Both the position numbers and the translations under genes were made by a program. Shown in pieces: positions 26,349-34,373 of a stretch of 64,000 nt of DNA. The stretch covers positions 4,321,501 through 4,385,500 of the forward strand of contig NZ_CP130630.1 of assembly GCF_030551255.1 (NCBI RefSeq), in the 5' to 3' direction. Numbering within the stretch: the first letter of the stretch is position 1; each line of letters starts with the position of its first letter. A model generated the notes under the pieces. The model did no database searches, was not told the DNA's origin, and saw only the letters and a program-made list of their open reading frames with translations. This DNA is from Streptomyces sp. NL15-2K. GTDB taxonomy: Bacteria > Actinomycetota > Actinomycetes > Streptomycetales > Streptomycetaceae.

Positions 26349-27590
26349 TCACCCTGCCCGGCGGCGTGCCTGGTACAGCAGGAAGAGGCTGCCCGCGGCT
26401 GCCGTCGTGAGGCCGGACACCAGCAGGACGCCGCGGACGGGCAGCGTGTCGCCCGCCCAGCCGCCGGTGAAGAAGCCGCACAGCACCGCCGCGTTCATGG
26501 TGGCCGCGTACCCCGCATAGGCCTCTCCGTGCACGGACGCGGGCAGGCGTGTGGCGACCATGGTGCGCATCGCCACGTTCTGCAGGCCGTTCGCCATGCC
26601 ACCGACGACGAAGATCATCGCCACGGCGGTCGCGTACGGCAGCAGTGCCGCCCCTGTGATGGCGGCACCGATGCCGGTGGCTCCGAGGGCGGCGCCCGCG
26701 GCGAGGCGGTGCTCGGGGAGGCGGCGGACCACCAGCAACGGGCCGAGGACGAGCCCGAGGCCCCATGCGGAGCTCACCAGTCCGTAGACGGTGGCACCCG
26801 CGCCGATGGAGTGGCGGACGAAGAAGACGAGGACGACGTTCATGACCGAACTGGCGGCGACCGTCACGAACAGCGCGCCGAGCGCCGCCCGCAGAACGGG
26901 GTCGTACCAGATCCTTCGCATGCCGCCGCGCTCGGTCGCCGGCCGGATGGCGTCCTCCGCGGGCGGGTCCCGTGTGGCGCGGGGTGCGCGCAGGAGTGCC
27001 GCGGCGGTCGCCGCGGCGGCGAATGTCACCGCGTTGACGAGCAACGTCCCGGCGGTGCCCCAGATCCCGGCGAGTACGCCGCCCAGTGCGGGACCGGCGA
27101 CGAAGCCGGTGTTGCGGACCGTCTCCACCCAGGCGTTGGTCGTACCGAGCCGGTCTCGGGGCACCAGCGTGGGGATGAACGCGAACAGCGCTGCGTTCGT
27201 CACGGCGCCGAACGAGCCCAGGACGAACGCCATGGCGATCAGCGCCCACGTCTGGTGCACGGGCACCATGAACAGCGCCACCACGGCCTGTGCGGTCAGC
27301 CCGGCCACCACGGTGCGGTGGCCGCCCCGCCGGTCCACCACGCGTCCCGCGATCGGCGCGAGGAGCACCGCGGCGCCGAGCCCGGCCGCCAGCAGGGCGG
27401 CCACGGCTCCCGTTCCCCCAGAGCTGCCGGACACACGGAAGGTGAGGCCGATGAGTGCCACCTCGTCCCCGGCCGTGGTCACCAGCAGGGCGCCGAGGGC
27501 CAGGAGCGTGCGCGGGCCGGTGGGACTGCGGCTCGTGGTCGCCGGAGTGCCGGCCTCGGTCCGGTCTCCGGGGCCCTTCGCCGTCGTCAC
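26349..27590 (-). CDS. MFS exporter
   Basis: The 413-residue protein has twelve hydrophobic segments, the loop motif GRVVDRRGGHRTVV between helices 2 and 3, and a second-half layout like the enterobactin-exporter/MFS_3 family. GTG at 27590 overlaps the stop of the JmjC gene as GTGA, so it is translationally coupled and is last in the six-gene operon. It is a good candidate for export of, or self-protection against, the operon's peptide product. Confidence 0.87.
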   Translation of the reverse strand: MTTAKGPGDRTEAGTPATTSRSPTGPRTLLALGALLVTTAGDEVALIGLTFRVSGSSGGTGAVAALLAAGLGAAVLLAPIAGRVVDRRGGHRTVVAGLTAQAVVALFMVPVHQTWALIAMAFVLGSFGAVTNAALFAFIPTLVPRDRLGTTNAWVETVRNTGFVAGPALGGVLAGIWGTAGTLLVNAVTFAAAATAAALLRAPRATRDPPAEDAIRPATERGGMRRIWYDPVLRAALGALFVTVAASSVMNVVLVFFVRHSIGAGATVYGLVSSAWGLGLVLGPLLVVRRLPEHRLAAGAALGATGIGAAITGAALLPYATAVAMIFVVGGMANGLQNVAMRTMVATRLPASVHGEAYAGYAATMNAAVLCGFFTGGWAGDTLPVRGVLLVSGLTTAAAGSLFLLYQARRRAG

Positions 27591-28921
27591 CTGCCCGTCG
27601 GCCCCACGGCGTCGGGGCCCGGCTCCGCCCCGTCGTCCAGTACGTCGATCGCCCGCCAGGTGCGCAGCCGGTACAGCGTGGCGGCCAAGATGTCGGCGAA
27701 CTCCTCCCCGGCCTGCTCACGGGCGAGTTCCTTCGCCGTCGTGACGCCGCCCTCATTCAGCCGGTCCAGTGCGGTCGGCAGTGCCGGGTGGGCCGGCAGT
27801 CGTGCGAGGTGCCCGTTCGCGGCGACCAGGAACGTGCTGCCGTCGTGGGTGGGGCTGTGCAGTACGGCGTAGCGGCGCAGCCTGATCCGATCGGCAGGCC
27901 GCACCGGTGGCAGGTCGAGCGGCGGTGGCAGATGGCCGAACCCCTGCGCGCTCGACTTCTTCAGCCACTGGGCGAGCAGGTGGTCGCGTGCCACGTTCCT
28001 GTCCAGGGCCGGCCACACGCTGTCCAAGGCCCGCTCGGTCGCGGGCGGCAGCTGCGTGCCGGGAGGTTCCGGTGCGGCGTCCTGGGACGGCGGGCCGACG
28101 GCTGAACGGACCTGGGACGTAAGGGATTCCACGAGTGGCGCCACCGGGTCGCCGTCGAAGAACATGGCGATGTTGAACTGCGCGGAGGAGTGTTCGGGGG
28201 ATGCGCCGACATGCCAGTACTGGGAGGGGAAGTACCCAAGGTCCGTACGGCTCGCGGGCAGCACCTGGCCGGTGTCCGCGACGGCGGACCAGTCCGGTCG
28301 GTGCAGCGGCAGCCAGGTGCGGTCCTGAGGCGGCCACACGACCAGTTTCTTGGGTCCGGTCAGGCCGAACATGAAGTTGCCCGCGTTGTCGCAGTGGATA
28401 CCGGCCGCGGAGGAGGCGTAGCGCCCCAGGAAGATGTCCGTGTCGGCGAAACCGCTGGGAAACCCGCCGAGTTCGCGCCACAGCCCTTCGAGGAAGCGGG
28501 CCGCACGCTCCCACAGCTCGTAACTGACGGAGTGCAGCCTGCTGAGCGCGACAGACCATTCGGCGCCCTCGACGAGCGCGTCCATCCGGGCCAGGTATCC
28601 GCCCAGGCCACCGTCCTCGGCACGAGGCAGGAACCGTGCCCGACCCCTGGTCAGGCGCTGGCCGGCGACCGACAGCTGGAGCAGCGGCCCGCGGCCGAGA
28701 TCGCCGGCGTGGGCAGCCTCGGTGAAGACACGGAAGAACCAGTCGCCCGTCAGGTCCAGATCGACCGGAGCCGGGCCCAGCATGCCCGCCTTCCGCTCCC
28801 AGTAGCGCGGTACGAACGCGCGCCAGTAGGCCTCGATGTCGGTGGCGGTGGCGATGGGTCGGGGCTCGGTGGTCCGCGCGGTGTCCGGGCCGGTGATGCC
28901 GGTGGGGTGCGCAGAGGTCAT
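27587..28921 (-). CDS. JmjC/cupin-type 2-oxoglutarate-dependent oxygenase
   Basis: ATG at 28921 overlaps the stop of the upstream B12-radical SAM gene as ATGA and gives 444 residues. The JmjC core contains the iron-binding pair HCD in AGIHCDNAGNFMFGLTGPKK (His about 174, Asp about 176), then KKLVVWPPQDRTW and the distal His in YFPSQYWHVGAS (about 237). The C-terminal 150 residues contain a winged-helix-like segment (LRRYAVLHSP, then LNEGGVTTAKELAREQ), as in ribosomal-oxygenase-type JmjC proteins. Family members hydroxylate amino-acid side chains of proteins. Here the operon suggests that the peptide product is the substrate. Confidence 0.78.
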   Translation of the reverse strand: MTSAHPTGITGPDTARTTEPRPIATATDIEAYWRAFVPRYWERKAGMLGPAPVDLDLTGDWFFRVFTEAAHAGDLGRGPLLQLSVAGQRLTRGRARFLPRAEDGGLGGYLARMDALVEGAEWSVALSRLHSVSYELWERAARFLEGLWRELGGFPSGFADTDIFLGRYASSAAGIHCDNAGNFMFGLTGPKKLVVWPPQDRTWLPLHRPDWSAVADTGQVLPASRTDLGYFPSQYWHVGASPEHSSAQFNIAMFFDGDPVAPLVESLTSQVRSAVGPPSQDAAPEPPGTQLPPATERALDSVWPALDRNVARDHLLAQWLKKSSAQGFGHLPPPLDLPPVRPADRIRLRRYAVLHSPTHDGSTFLVAANGHLARLPAHPALPTALDRLNEGGVTTAKELAREQAGEEFADILAATLYRLRTWRAIDVLDDGAEPGPDAVGPTGR

Positions 28922-31290
28922 ACCGGTGCCTTTCGCTTTCGCAGAGTGGAACCGTGATCGGGGGCCGCCGCGGCCGCTCCGCCGCCCAGCCCGGCGCCGT
29001 GGAACTGGACCAGTTCCACACGCCCCATGTCCCGCAGTGTGGACCAGTGTTCGGCGGGCCGCGGGCCGGGCTCCGCGCACGCCCGCCACAGCAGGAACGC
29101 GTGGACGTTCAGGGCGACCTGACGGCCCGTGGCGTCATGGGTGAGCGTGGCCTGTCCGCTCTCCGCGTCGACCGACTCCCGCCAGCCGGTCACGGTGGAC
29201 ACGGTCAGGTGTTCGTCGGCTGTGGCGGGCAGGGGCCGTACCGCTTCGGTGGGGACGTGCAGGAGACCGAGGGTCCACAGCGAACAGAGCAGGACGCCGG
29301 GAGAGGTCCTGCCGTCGCCGGGACCCGCCGCGGCGGCCGCCTCGCGAAGGGTGGAGCCCGAGGCGAGCGTCCTGACGAGGCCGGCCCAGGCCCCGTCGAG
29401 CCGCAGGATGCTGTCGGAGCTCGGCGTGTACAGGCCGACGGACGCGTCGTGGCCAGACACTTGCCAGGCGACGTCGTCGGCGAGGCGGAGCGGTGCGCCG
29501 GCCGGGGGATCCAGGACGAGCGCACGCTCTGCGGGCCGGCCGGCGGGCAGTCCGCTGTCGTGCACGCAGCGCAGGAACGCGTACTCCTCCGACTCGCCGA
29601 CCAGGCCCCGGTGCCGCAGCGGCGCCGTGGCGCTCACGTCGGGCATGGGGTCGGCGGCGGTGGCGAGCGCCCCGGCCGTCCTGCCGTCGATGCCGGACTC
29701 GACGGTGTAGTCGGCGTCGAGCGCGAGGTCCTCCTCGGGCGGCGGAGGCACGACCCGCACACCGAAACGCTCCGGGTGCGTGCCGACAGGCGACAACAGA
29801 TCCAGGATGAAGGGCGAGTTGACGCTGGTGGAGTACGGCAGCCCGTACTCGTTCCGCGACCTGCGCAGGGTCTGCTCGGCGAACTCGGCGGTACGCCGGG
29901 CCTCGTCTTCCGTCTCACCGGGAAAGCCGCTGATGCAGAACAGGTGCACGGGGATGCCCGCACCCAGCAGCGCGTCGACGCAGGGCCGGATGTGCCGCTC
30001 CTGGGTGCCCTTGGCCATCAGGTCGAGGACACGCTGGTTGTACGACTCCAGGCCGAGATCCAGCCTGCGGCATCCGGAAGCGTGCAGTTGCCGGGCGAGG
30101 TCGCGGTCGATTCCGGCCGAGAAGCGGGTCTCCCCGTACCAGTGCAGTCCCGCGTCACGGCGTACCAGCGCCTCGCTCACCTGGCGCAGGGTGCGCTGGG
30201 TGAGGATCTCGTCGACGAACATGAACGAAGTGGCGCCGTAGCGCCGCGCCAGCAGCGTCATCTCGTCGACGACGGTGTCCGCGTCGCGGTACCGGTAGCG
30301 GTTGCTGGCGAACGGGATCGAGCAGAAGGCGCAGTTCCACGCACAGCTGCGGGATGCCGACACCGGGAGCACCGGGGAAGGCGAGAGATACGACGTGAGG
30401 TCGTAGTCGCCGAAGTCCGGTGCCGGAAGCGTCGCGAGGTCCACATCCAGGGGCGGGGCGAAGGAGAGCCGTCCGCCGGCGTCGAGGGTGCCGCGTCCGG
30501 GCACCTTGCCGGGCCCGTCCTCGAACAGGTGCTCGCAGAGGGCGACCAGGGCGTCCTCACCCTCGTACAGGACGAAGTCGTCGACCAGGTCGAAGAAGGG
30601 GTGGCGGGCGGTCCAGCGTCCCGCGACGCGGGTGATGTAGTTGCCGCCCATGACAATCCGTACATCGGGCCGCAGCTCCCTTACGATCGCCGCCGCCGTC
30701 ATCGCGGCGATGAGCTGGGTGTCGGCGGACACGGAGATGCCGACGAGGCCGAGCCGCGGATCGGTGAGCTGCCCGGGTAGCAGCCGGTCGAAGGCCTGGC
30801 GGTAGGGGTTGCGCACCGGGTCCCGTACGGCTGCGAGGACGGAGGCGGTGGACCGTTCGCTGTAGTACTGACGGTTGGACCTCAGGTCGCAGGTGAAGTC
30901 CGGATAGGCCGCGGAGTGGCACACAAGCGCATTGCCGAGGGTGCGGGTGGCAGCGCGAAAGCGCACGTGGTCGTGGAGCACACCGAGGTCCGACGACAGG
31001 GCCAACCGGGCGCCGTCCACCTCCCGGACGACCGAGGGCAGCAGCAGTCGGGCCTCGTCGACCGCCTCCGGGTCGAGGCCCCGCTCACCCGCGCGGTCCA
31101 GCAGGGCGGGCAACTCCGCCACGCCTTCGCCTGACAGGAGGTGGCGGACGTAGGCGGCACTGAGGTCGTACGCCCGCACCGGCCAGCCGCGCTCGCGCAG
31201 CACCGCGGTGAGCAGCGGGACGGCCAGGTGGGGCGCATAGACGTTCCACAGCGGTGGGTTGACCAGAAGTATCGAAGGGCGGCTGGTCAT
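28918..31290 (-). CDS. B12-binding-domain radical SAM protein
   Basis: The 790-residue protein starts SILLVNPPLWNVYAPHLAVPLLTAVL, a cobalamin-binding-domain layout, with GLVGISVSADTQLIAAMTAA and IVMGGNYITR further on. The radical SAM core has the intact cluster motif CAWNCAFC (about residues 316-323). The region after GESEEYAFLR extends into a C-terminal PqqD-like or winged-helix region (GAWAGLVRTLASGSTLREAAAAAG) and a tail ending RKRKAPV. Such enzymes typically methylate unactivated carbons or perform other radical chemistry. It follows the candidate precursor gene by 108 bases, and its stop overlaps the JmjC start. Confidence 0.85.
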   Translation of the reverse strand: MTSRPSILLVNPPLWNVYAPHLAVPLLTAVLRERGWPVRAYDLSAAYVRHLLSGEGVAELPALLDRAGERGLDPEAVDEARLLLPSVVREVDGARLALSSDLGVLHDHVRFRAATRTLGNALVCHSAAYPDFTCDLRSNRQYYSERSTASVLAAVRDPVRNPYRQAFDRLLPGQLTDPRLGLVGISVSADTQLIAAMTAAAIVRELRPDVRIVMGGNYITRVAGRWTARHPFFDLVDDFVLYEGEDALVALCEHLFEDGPGKVPGRGTLDAGGRLSFAPPLDVDLATLPAPDFGDYDLTSYLSPSPVLPVSASRSCAWNCAFCSIPFASNRYRYRDADTVVDEMTLLARRYGATSFMFVDEILTQRTLRQVSEALVRRDAGLHWYGETRFSAGIDRDLARQLHASGCRRLDLGLESYNQRVLDLMAKGTQERHIRPCVDALLGAGIPVHLFCISGFPGETEDEARRTAEFAEQTLRRSRNEYGLPYSTSVNSPFILDLLSPVGTHPERFGVRVVPPPPEEDLALDADYTVESGIDGRTAGALATAADPMPDVSATAPLRHRGLVGESEEYAFLRCVHDSGLPAGRPAERALVLDPPAGAPLRLADDVAWQVSGHDASVGLYTPSSDSILRLDGAWAGLVRTLASGSTLREAAAAAGPGDGRTSPGVLLCSLWTLGLLHVPTEAVRPLPATADEHLTVSTVTGWRESVDAESGQATLTHDATGRQVALNVHAFLLWRACAEPGPRPAEHWSTLRDMGRVELVQFHGAGLGGGAAAAAPDHGSTLRKRKAPV

Positions 31291-31398
31291 GACACTCCAT
31301 GGGACGCGCGGCCGCGCCGAGGAACGGAGCCGAGGAGCAGAAGGGGCCCGGTCGTCGCAGCCGCGATGCCGGTCAGTTCGCGGCCGGCACGGGCCGGA

Positions 31399-31557
31399 TC
31401 AGGATTCCTCCTCCAGTGCGTCGGTCTCGTAGGGGTCGGGGAACAGCATGAACTTCGACGTACGGACCTGGGTGTCCATCGTCGTGACTTCCGGAAGTTC
31501 GTCGTCCTCGGCTGCGATCTGCTTCAGCCGGTCGATGTCGAAGGGTTTCTTCTCCAT
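31399..31557 (-). CDS. Candidate RiPP precursor peptide
   Basis: ATG at 31557 is preceded by AAAGGGAG about 7 bases upstream and lies 4 bases after the stop of the PqqD-like gene. The 52-residue product has an acidic, helical N-terminal half (KPFDIDRLKQIAAEDDELPE) suited to a leader and a C-terminal half with SKFMLFPDPYETDALEEES. It has no Cys, one Tyr, three Phe and several Asp/Glu. The size, position between the recognition protein and the radical enzyme, and strong ribosome-binding site argue for a real gene. The leader/core boundary and the modified residues are unknown. Confidence 0.68.
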   Translation of the reverse strand: MEKKPFDIDRLKQIAAEDDELPEVTTMDTQVRTSKFMLFPDPYETDALEEES

Positions 31558-31561
31558 TGGG

Positions 31562-31942
31562 CTACTCCCTTTCTGGGACACTCTTTTTCGGTTCGGATTT
31601 CACAGAGCGGGTCGTGACGTCGATGAGCCCCTTCTGCTCCAAGTCGGAGAGACAGCTGCGTGTCATCTCAGACGCCTGTTCCGCCTTGTCGGGCAGTAAC
31701 TCCGCGATGGCTTTCGCGATGTCCGCGCAGGTGGCCTGCTCGCACAATTCGAGGACCAGCCAGGAGTGCGAGTTCAGCCAGTGCAGTGCGGGTTTGTCGG
31801 GTGTGTAGGCCATGACCGCGTGCCAGGGCCAGAAAGGTCGGACGCGGAGTCGCGCATTCTTGTTGTAGACGGTCTCGTCCGTGCTGCGGATCATGATTTC
31901 GTCCGTGCTGCGGACGCCGGTTGCCGCCGGATCGATGGACAC
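31562..31942 (-). CDS. PqqD-like RiPP recognition element protein
   Basis: The 126-residue product has a PqqD-like winged-helix core: VYNKNARLRVRPFWPWHAVMAY, LHWLNSHSWLVLELCEQATCADIAKAIAELLP, then MTRSCLSDLEQKGLIDV. This is the usual order of the beta strands and helices of peptide-chaperone RREs. The N-terminus carries a short duplicated RSTDE. GTG at 31942 has GGAG upstream. It would bind the leader of the downstream peptide and present it to the radical enzymes. It sits 29 bases after the SPASM gene. Confidence 0.78.
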   Translation of the reverse strand: MSIDPAATGVRSTDEIMIRSTDETVYNKNARLRVRPFWPWHAVMAYTPDKPALHWLNSHSWLVLELCEQATCADIAKAIAELLPDKAEQASEMTRSCLSDLEQKGLIDVTTRSVKSEPKKSVPERE

Positions 31943-31971
31943 GTGGGATCACACTCCGGGCGCTGCTGTGC

Positions 31972-33009
31972 TCAGGGGGCGGGCGCCATGGTCCGGGGTG
32001 CGCCGAAGGGCAGATCAGCGATGCGGTCGGGCAACCGCGTCAAGTCGATCCCCCGGTTCATGTGCGTGCAGAACGGGTCGGGCGCGTCCCAGGAACCGCC
32101 GAACGCGTAGGCGGTGGAACGGCAACCGCCGGACCGGTTGCGGTCGTTCTCGGCGCACTCCGGGCACGCATCGTCGTCGGGGCTCGCCGCGCGCACCGCC
32201 CGGTACGTGGGGTCGCGCCAGGTGTCCATGAAGGACATCTCACGGACATTGCCGTAGTTGGCGAAGTCACGCAGGTAGGGGCAGCCGATGCTGTTGCCGT
32301 AGGCGTCGATTGCGGCCATCTGCCAGCAGCAGTTGGGGTCGTTGGGGTGCCACGACCGCATGAGTTCGAGGCCTTCGGGCACGTGTACGGCCTCCAGCGC
32401 CGCCATCTGCTCCCGCAACGGCACGGACAGCTCGGCCCAGTTCCTGCGGGCCAGGCCGAGCGGGTAGAGCCGCAGCACCCCCAGCTTCTCGGCGCCCAGT
32501 TCGGAGGCGAGATCGGCGAGCTGCTGCAGTTCACCGATGTTGCGCCGGTTGAGGATGGCGGTGACGAACGTCGGCACGCCGGCCTCCACCAGGTGGCGCA
32601 CTCCCGCCTTGGACGCCTCGAAGGCGCCGTCCAGTCCGACGATGGCGTCGTGACTCGCGGCGTTCCCGCCCTCGATGTCGACGCAGACCACGCCCACCGA
32701 GGCCGCCTTGAGCCGGCGCGCCCGTTCGGCGGTCACCAGAGTGCCGTTGGTGCGGACGATGGTGAACGCCTGAGGGGTGGCGAACTCGACGAGGTCGAGA
32801 AAGTCCTCGCGCAAGAGGGGTTCGCCGCCTTCGAAGAAGGCACTGATGACATCTCTGTCGAACAACTCCTGCAGGGAGCCGGTGATTTCCTCGAAGGTCA
32901 GCTCCGTTGCGTCGGGACTGGGTACGTCGTAAGCGAGAAGGCTGTTGAGATTCGATCGCTTGGTCGGCTGCACCCAGATACTGAAGGGTTCGGGCATTTG
33001 GATGACCAT
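31972..33009 (-). CDS. Radical SAM/SPASM-fold protein lacking the CxxxCxxC cluster motif
   Basis: The 345-residue protein has the fold of PqqE/MftC-type peptide maturases: PFSIWVQPTKR at the start, EGGEPLLREDFLDLV (GGEP, residues 61-64), VRTNGTLV, and a C-terminal SPASM region rich in Cys (PNCCWQM, GNSIGCPY, CPECAEN, GGCRST, DPFC). Where the family has C-N-L-x-C-x-x-C-Y, this protein reads SNLNSLLAY, with Ser19, Ser23 and Ala26 replacing all three cluster ligands; I checked the codons directly. It is therefore unlikely to do canonical radical SAM chemistry but could still bind peptide and auxiliary Fe-S clusters. It is the first gene of the operon. Confidence 0.82.
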   Translation of the reverse strand: MVIQMPEPFSIWVQPTKRSNLNSLLAYDVPSPDATELTFEEITGSLQELFDRDVISAFFEGGEPLLREDFLDLVEFATPQAFTIVRTNGTLVTAERARRLKAASVGVVCVDIEGGNAASHDAIVGLDGAFEASKAGVRHLVEAGVPTFVTAILNRRNIGELQQLADLASELGAEKLGVLRLYPLGLARRNWAELSVPLREQMAALEAVHVPEGLELMRSWHPNDPNCCWQMAAIDAYGNSIGCPYLRDFANYGNVREMSFMDTWRDPTYRAVRAASPDDDACPECAENDRNRSGGCRSTAYAFGGSWDAPDPFCTHMNRGIDLTRLPDRIADLPFGAPRTMAPAP

Positions 33010-33033
33010 GGTGAATCACACAGATCTTACAGA

Positions 33034-33082
33034 TCGTGGGGGAAGGCTTTTTCGATCGTGGGGGGTCGTGGGAGGTCGTGGG
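33034..33082. repeat. TCGTGGG repeats upstream of the RiPP-like operon
   Basis: TCGTGGG occurs at 33034, 33056, 33066 and 33076; the last three copies are spaced exactly 10 bp. Next to them, ACAGATC occurs twice at 33020-33035. The block lies in the 250-base gap between the divergent SPASM and aldo/keto reductase genes, so it may be an operator array. No gene is visible in this gap. Confidence 0.5.
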
Positions 33083-33259
33083 GACGATCCTCTTCGACAA
33101 CCGAGCAACCTAGAACTGAGCCGATGAGCCGTCAACCCCTCGGTTTTCAAGGGAACGCGGTTCGGACATCTCCTTCATCCGATGGAATACCCGGCGAATC
33201 AAGGGGTAGACGAGCGGCCTCACAGGAGGGGACGGGCAGAGGCAACAGGGAGGGACGGC

Positions 33260-34357
33260 ATGCGCTATCGGTTACTGGGCAGGACGGGGCTGCGAGTGTC
33301 CGAGCTCTTCCTGGGAGCGATGACCTTCGGCAGGCCGGAGGGCCCGGACGGCATGGGACTGTCGCTGGCGGACTGCCGCGAGATCCTCGACGTCTACGCC
33401 GACCACGGCGGCAACGTCGTCGACACGGCCGTCAACTACCGCGGCGGAGCGAGCGAGGAGTTCCTCGGTGAACTGCTCGCCGGACGCCGGGACAGGTTCG
33501 TCGTCGCGTCCAAGTACACGGTGTCGCGGGACGGCACCGACCCCAACGCGGCCGGCAACCACCGCAAGAACCTGACGCGCTCGCTCGACACCAGCCTGCG
33601 CCGACTGCGCACCGACTACCTGGACGTCTACTGGATCCACCTGTGGGACCGGCACACGCCGGTGGAGGAGACGATGCGGGCTCTGGACGACGCGGTCACC
33701 GCGGGGAAGGTCCTTCACATCGGCATGTCCAACACCCCGGCGTGGGTGGTGGCCACGGCTCACACACTCGCCGGTTGCCGCGGCTGGTCACCGCTCGCCG
33801 CGATCCAGGTGCCGTACAGCCTGCTGAACCGCGACATCGAACGCGAGCTGCTGCCGATGGCGGAGGCGCGGGGGATGACGGTCGCGGCGTGGAGCCCGCT
33901 GGGCGGCGGAATCCTCTCCGGCAAGTACACCACCACGGCCGCGAACGGCGGCCGGAGGCAAAGCCGTTCGGAAGGCTCCTCGGACAGCGGCCGGCCACGG
34001 GCGCCAGGCCGTTTCGACAGTGACCTGCTGGGCAAGCGGGAGACCGCCGTGGTGCGCGCGGCAATGGAGGTCGCCGATGTGCTGGGCGTCACGCCGGCGC
34101 AGGTGGCACTCGCCTGGACTCGGGCACGGTCGTATGCCGTGCACCCGATCGTGGGGGCACGCACCGTGGATCAACTGACCGAGAATCTGGGCGCGTTGGA
34201 CGTGGAGCTGCCGTCCGAGGCCCTGCTGGCCCTGGACCGGGCGACCGGCTTCCGGCGCGGCTATCCGGCCGACTTCATCGCCGAGACGTCCGCCGGGGCG
34301 TTCGGCGAGGTCTCGTCCCGGGTGGACGGGCGGCCGACACAGGCCGACGGCCCATGA
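33260..34357 (+). CDS. Aldo/keto reductase
   Basis: ATG at 33260 follows CAGGGAGGG. The 365-residue protein has the (beta/alpha)8 family features: MRYRLLGRTGLRVSELFLGAMTFG, the catalytic Asp/Tyr region VVDTAVNYRGGASEEFLGELL, the Lys in VVASKYT, the active-site His in YLDVYWIHLWD, and the NADPH-binding HPIVGARTVDQLTENLGAL near the end. It reduces carbonyls with NADPH. It diverges from the peptide operon and is followed by a GNAT gene 16 bases on. Membership in the peptide pathway is possible but not shown. Confidence 0.88.
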   Translation: MRYRLLGRTGLRVSELFLGAMTFGRPEGPDGMGLSLADCREILDVYADHGGNVVDTAVNYRGGASEEFLGELLAGRRDRFVVASKYTVSRDGTDPNAAGNHRKNLTRSLDTSLRRLRTDYLDVYWIHLWDRHTPVEETMRALDDAVTAGKVLHIGMSNTPAWVVATAHTLAGCRGWSPLAAIQVPYSLLNRDIERELLPMAEARGMTVAAWSPLGGGILSGKYTTTAANGGRRQSRSEGSSDSGRPRAPGRFDSDLLGKRETAVVRAAMEVADVLGVTPAQVALAWTRARSYAVHPIVGARTVDQLTENLGALDVELPSEALLALDRATGFRRGYPADFIAETSAGAFGEVSSRVDGRPTQADGP

Positions 34358-34373
34358 GGAGAAAGGAGAGGGC

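Noticed and set aside
33020..33260. A small regulator gene between the SPASM and aldo/keto reductase genes
   Set aside because: The open frames here are short, lack ribosome-binding sites and read through the TCGTGGG repeats.
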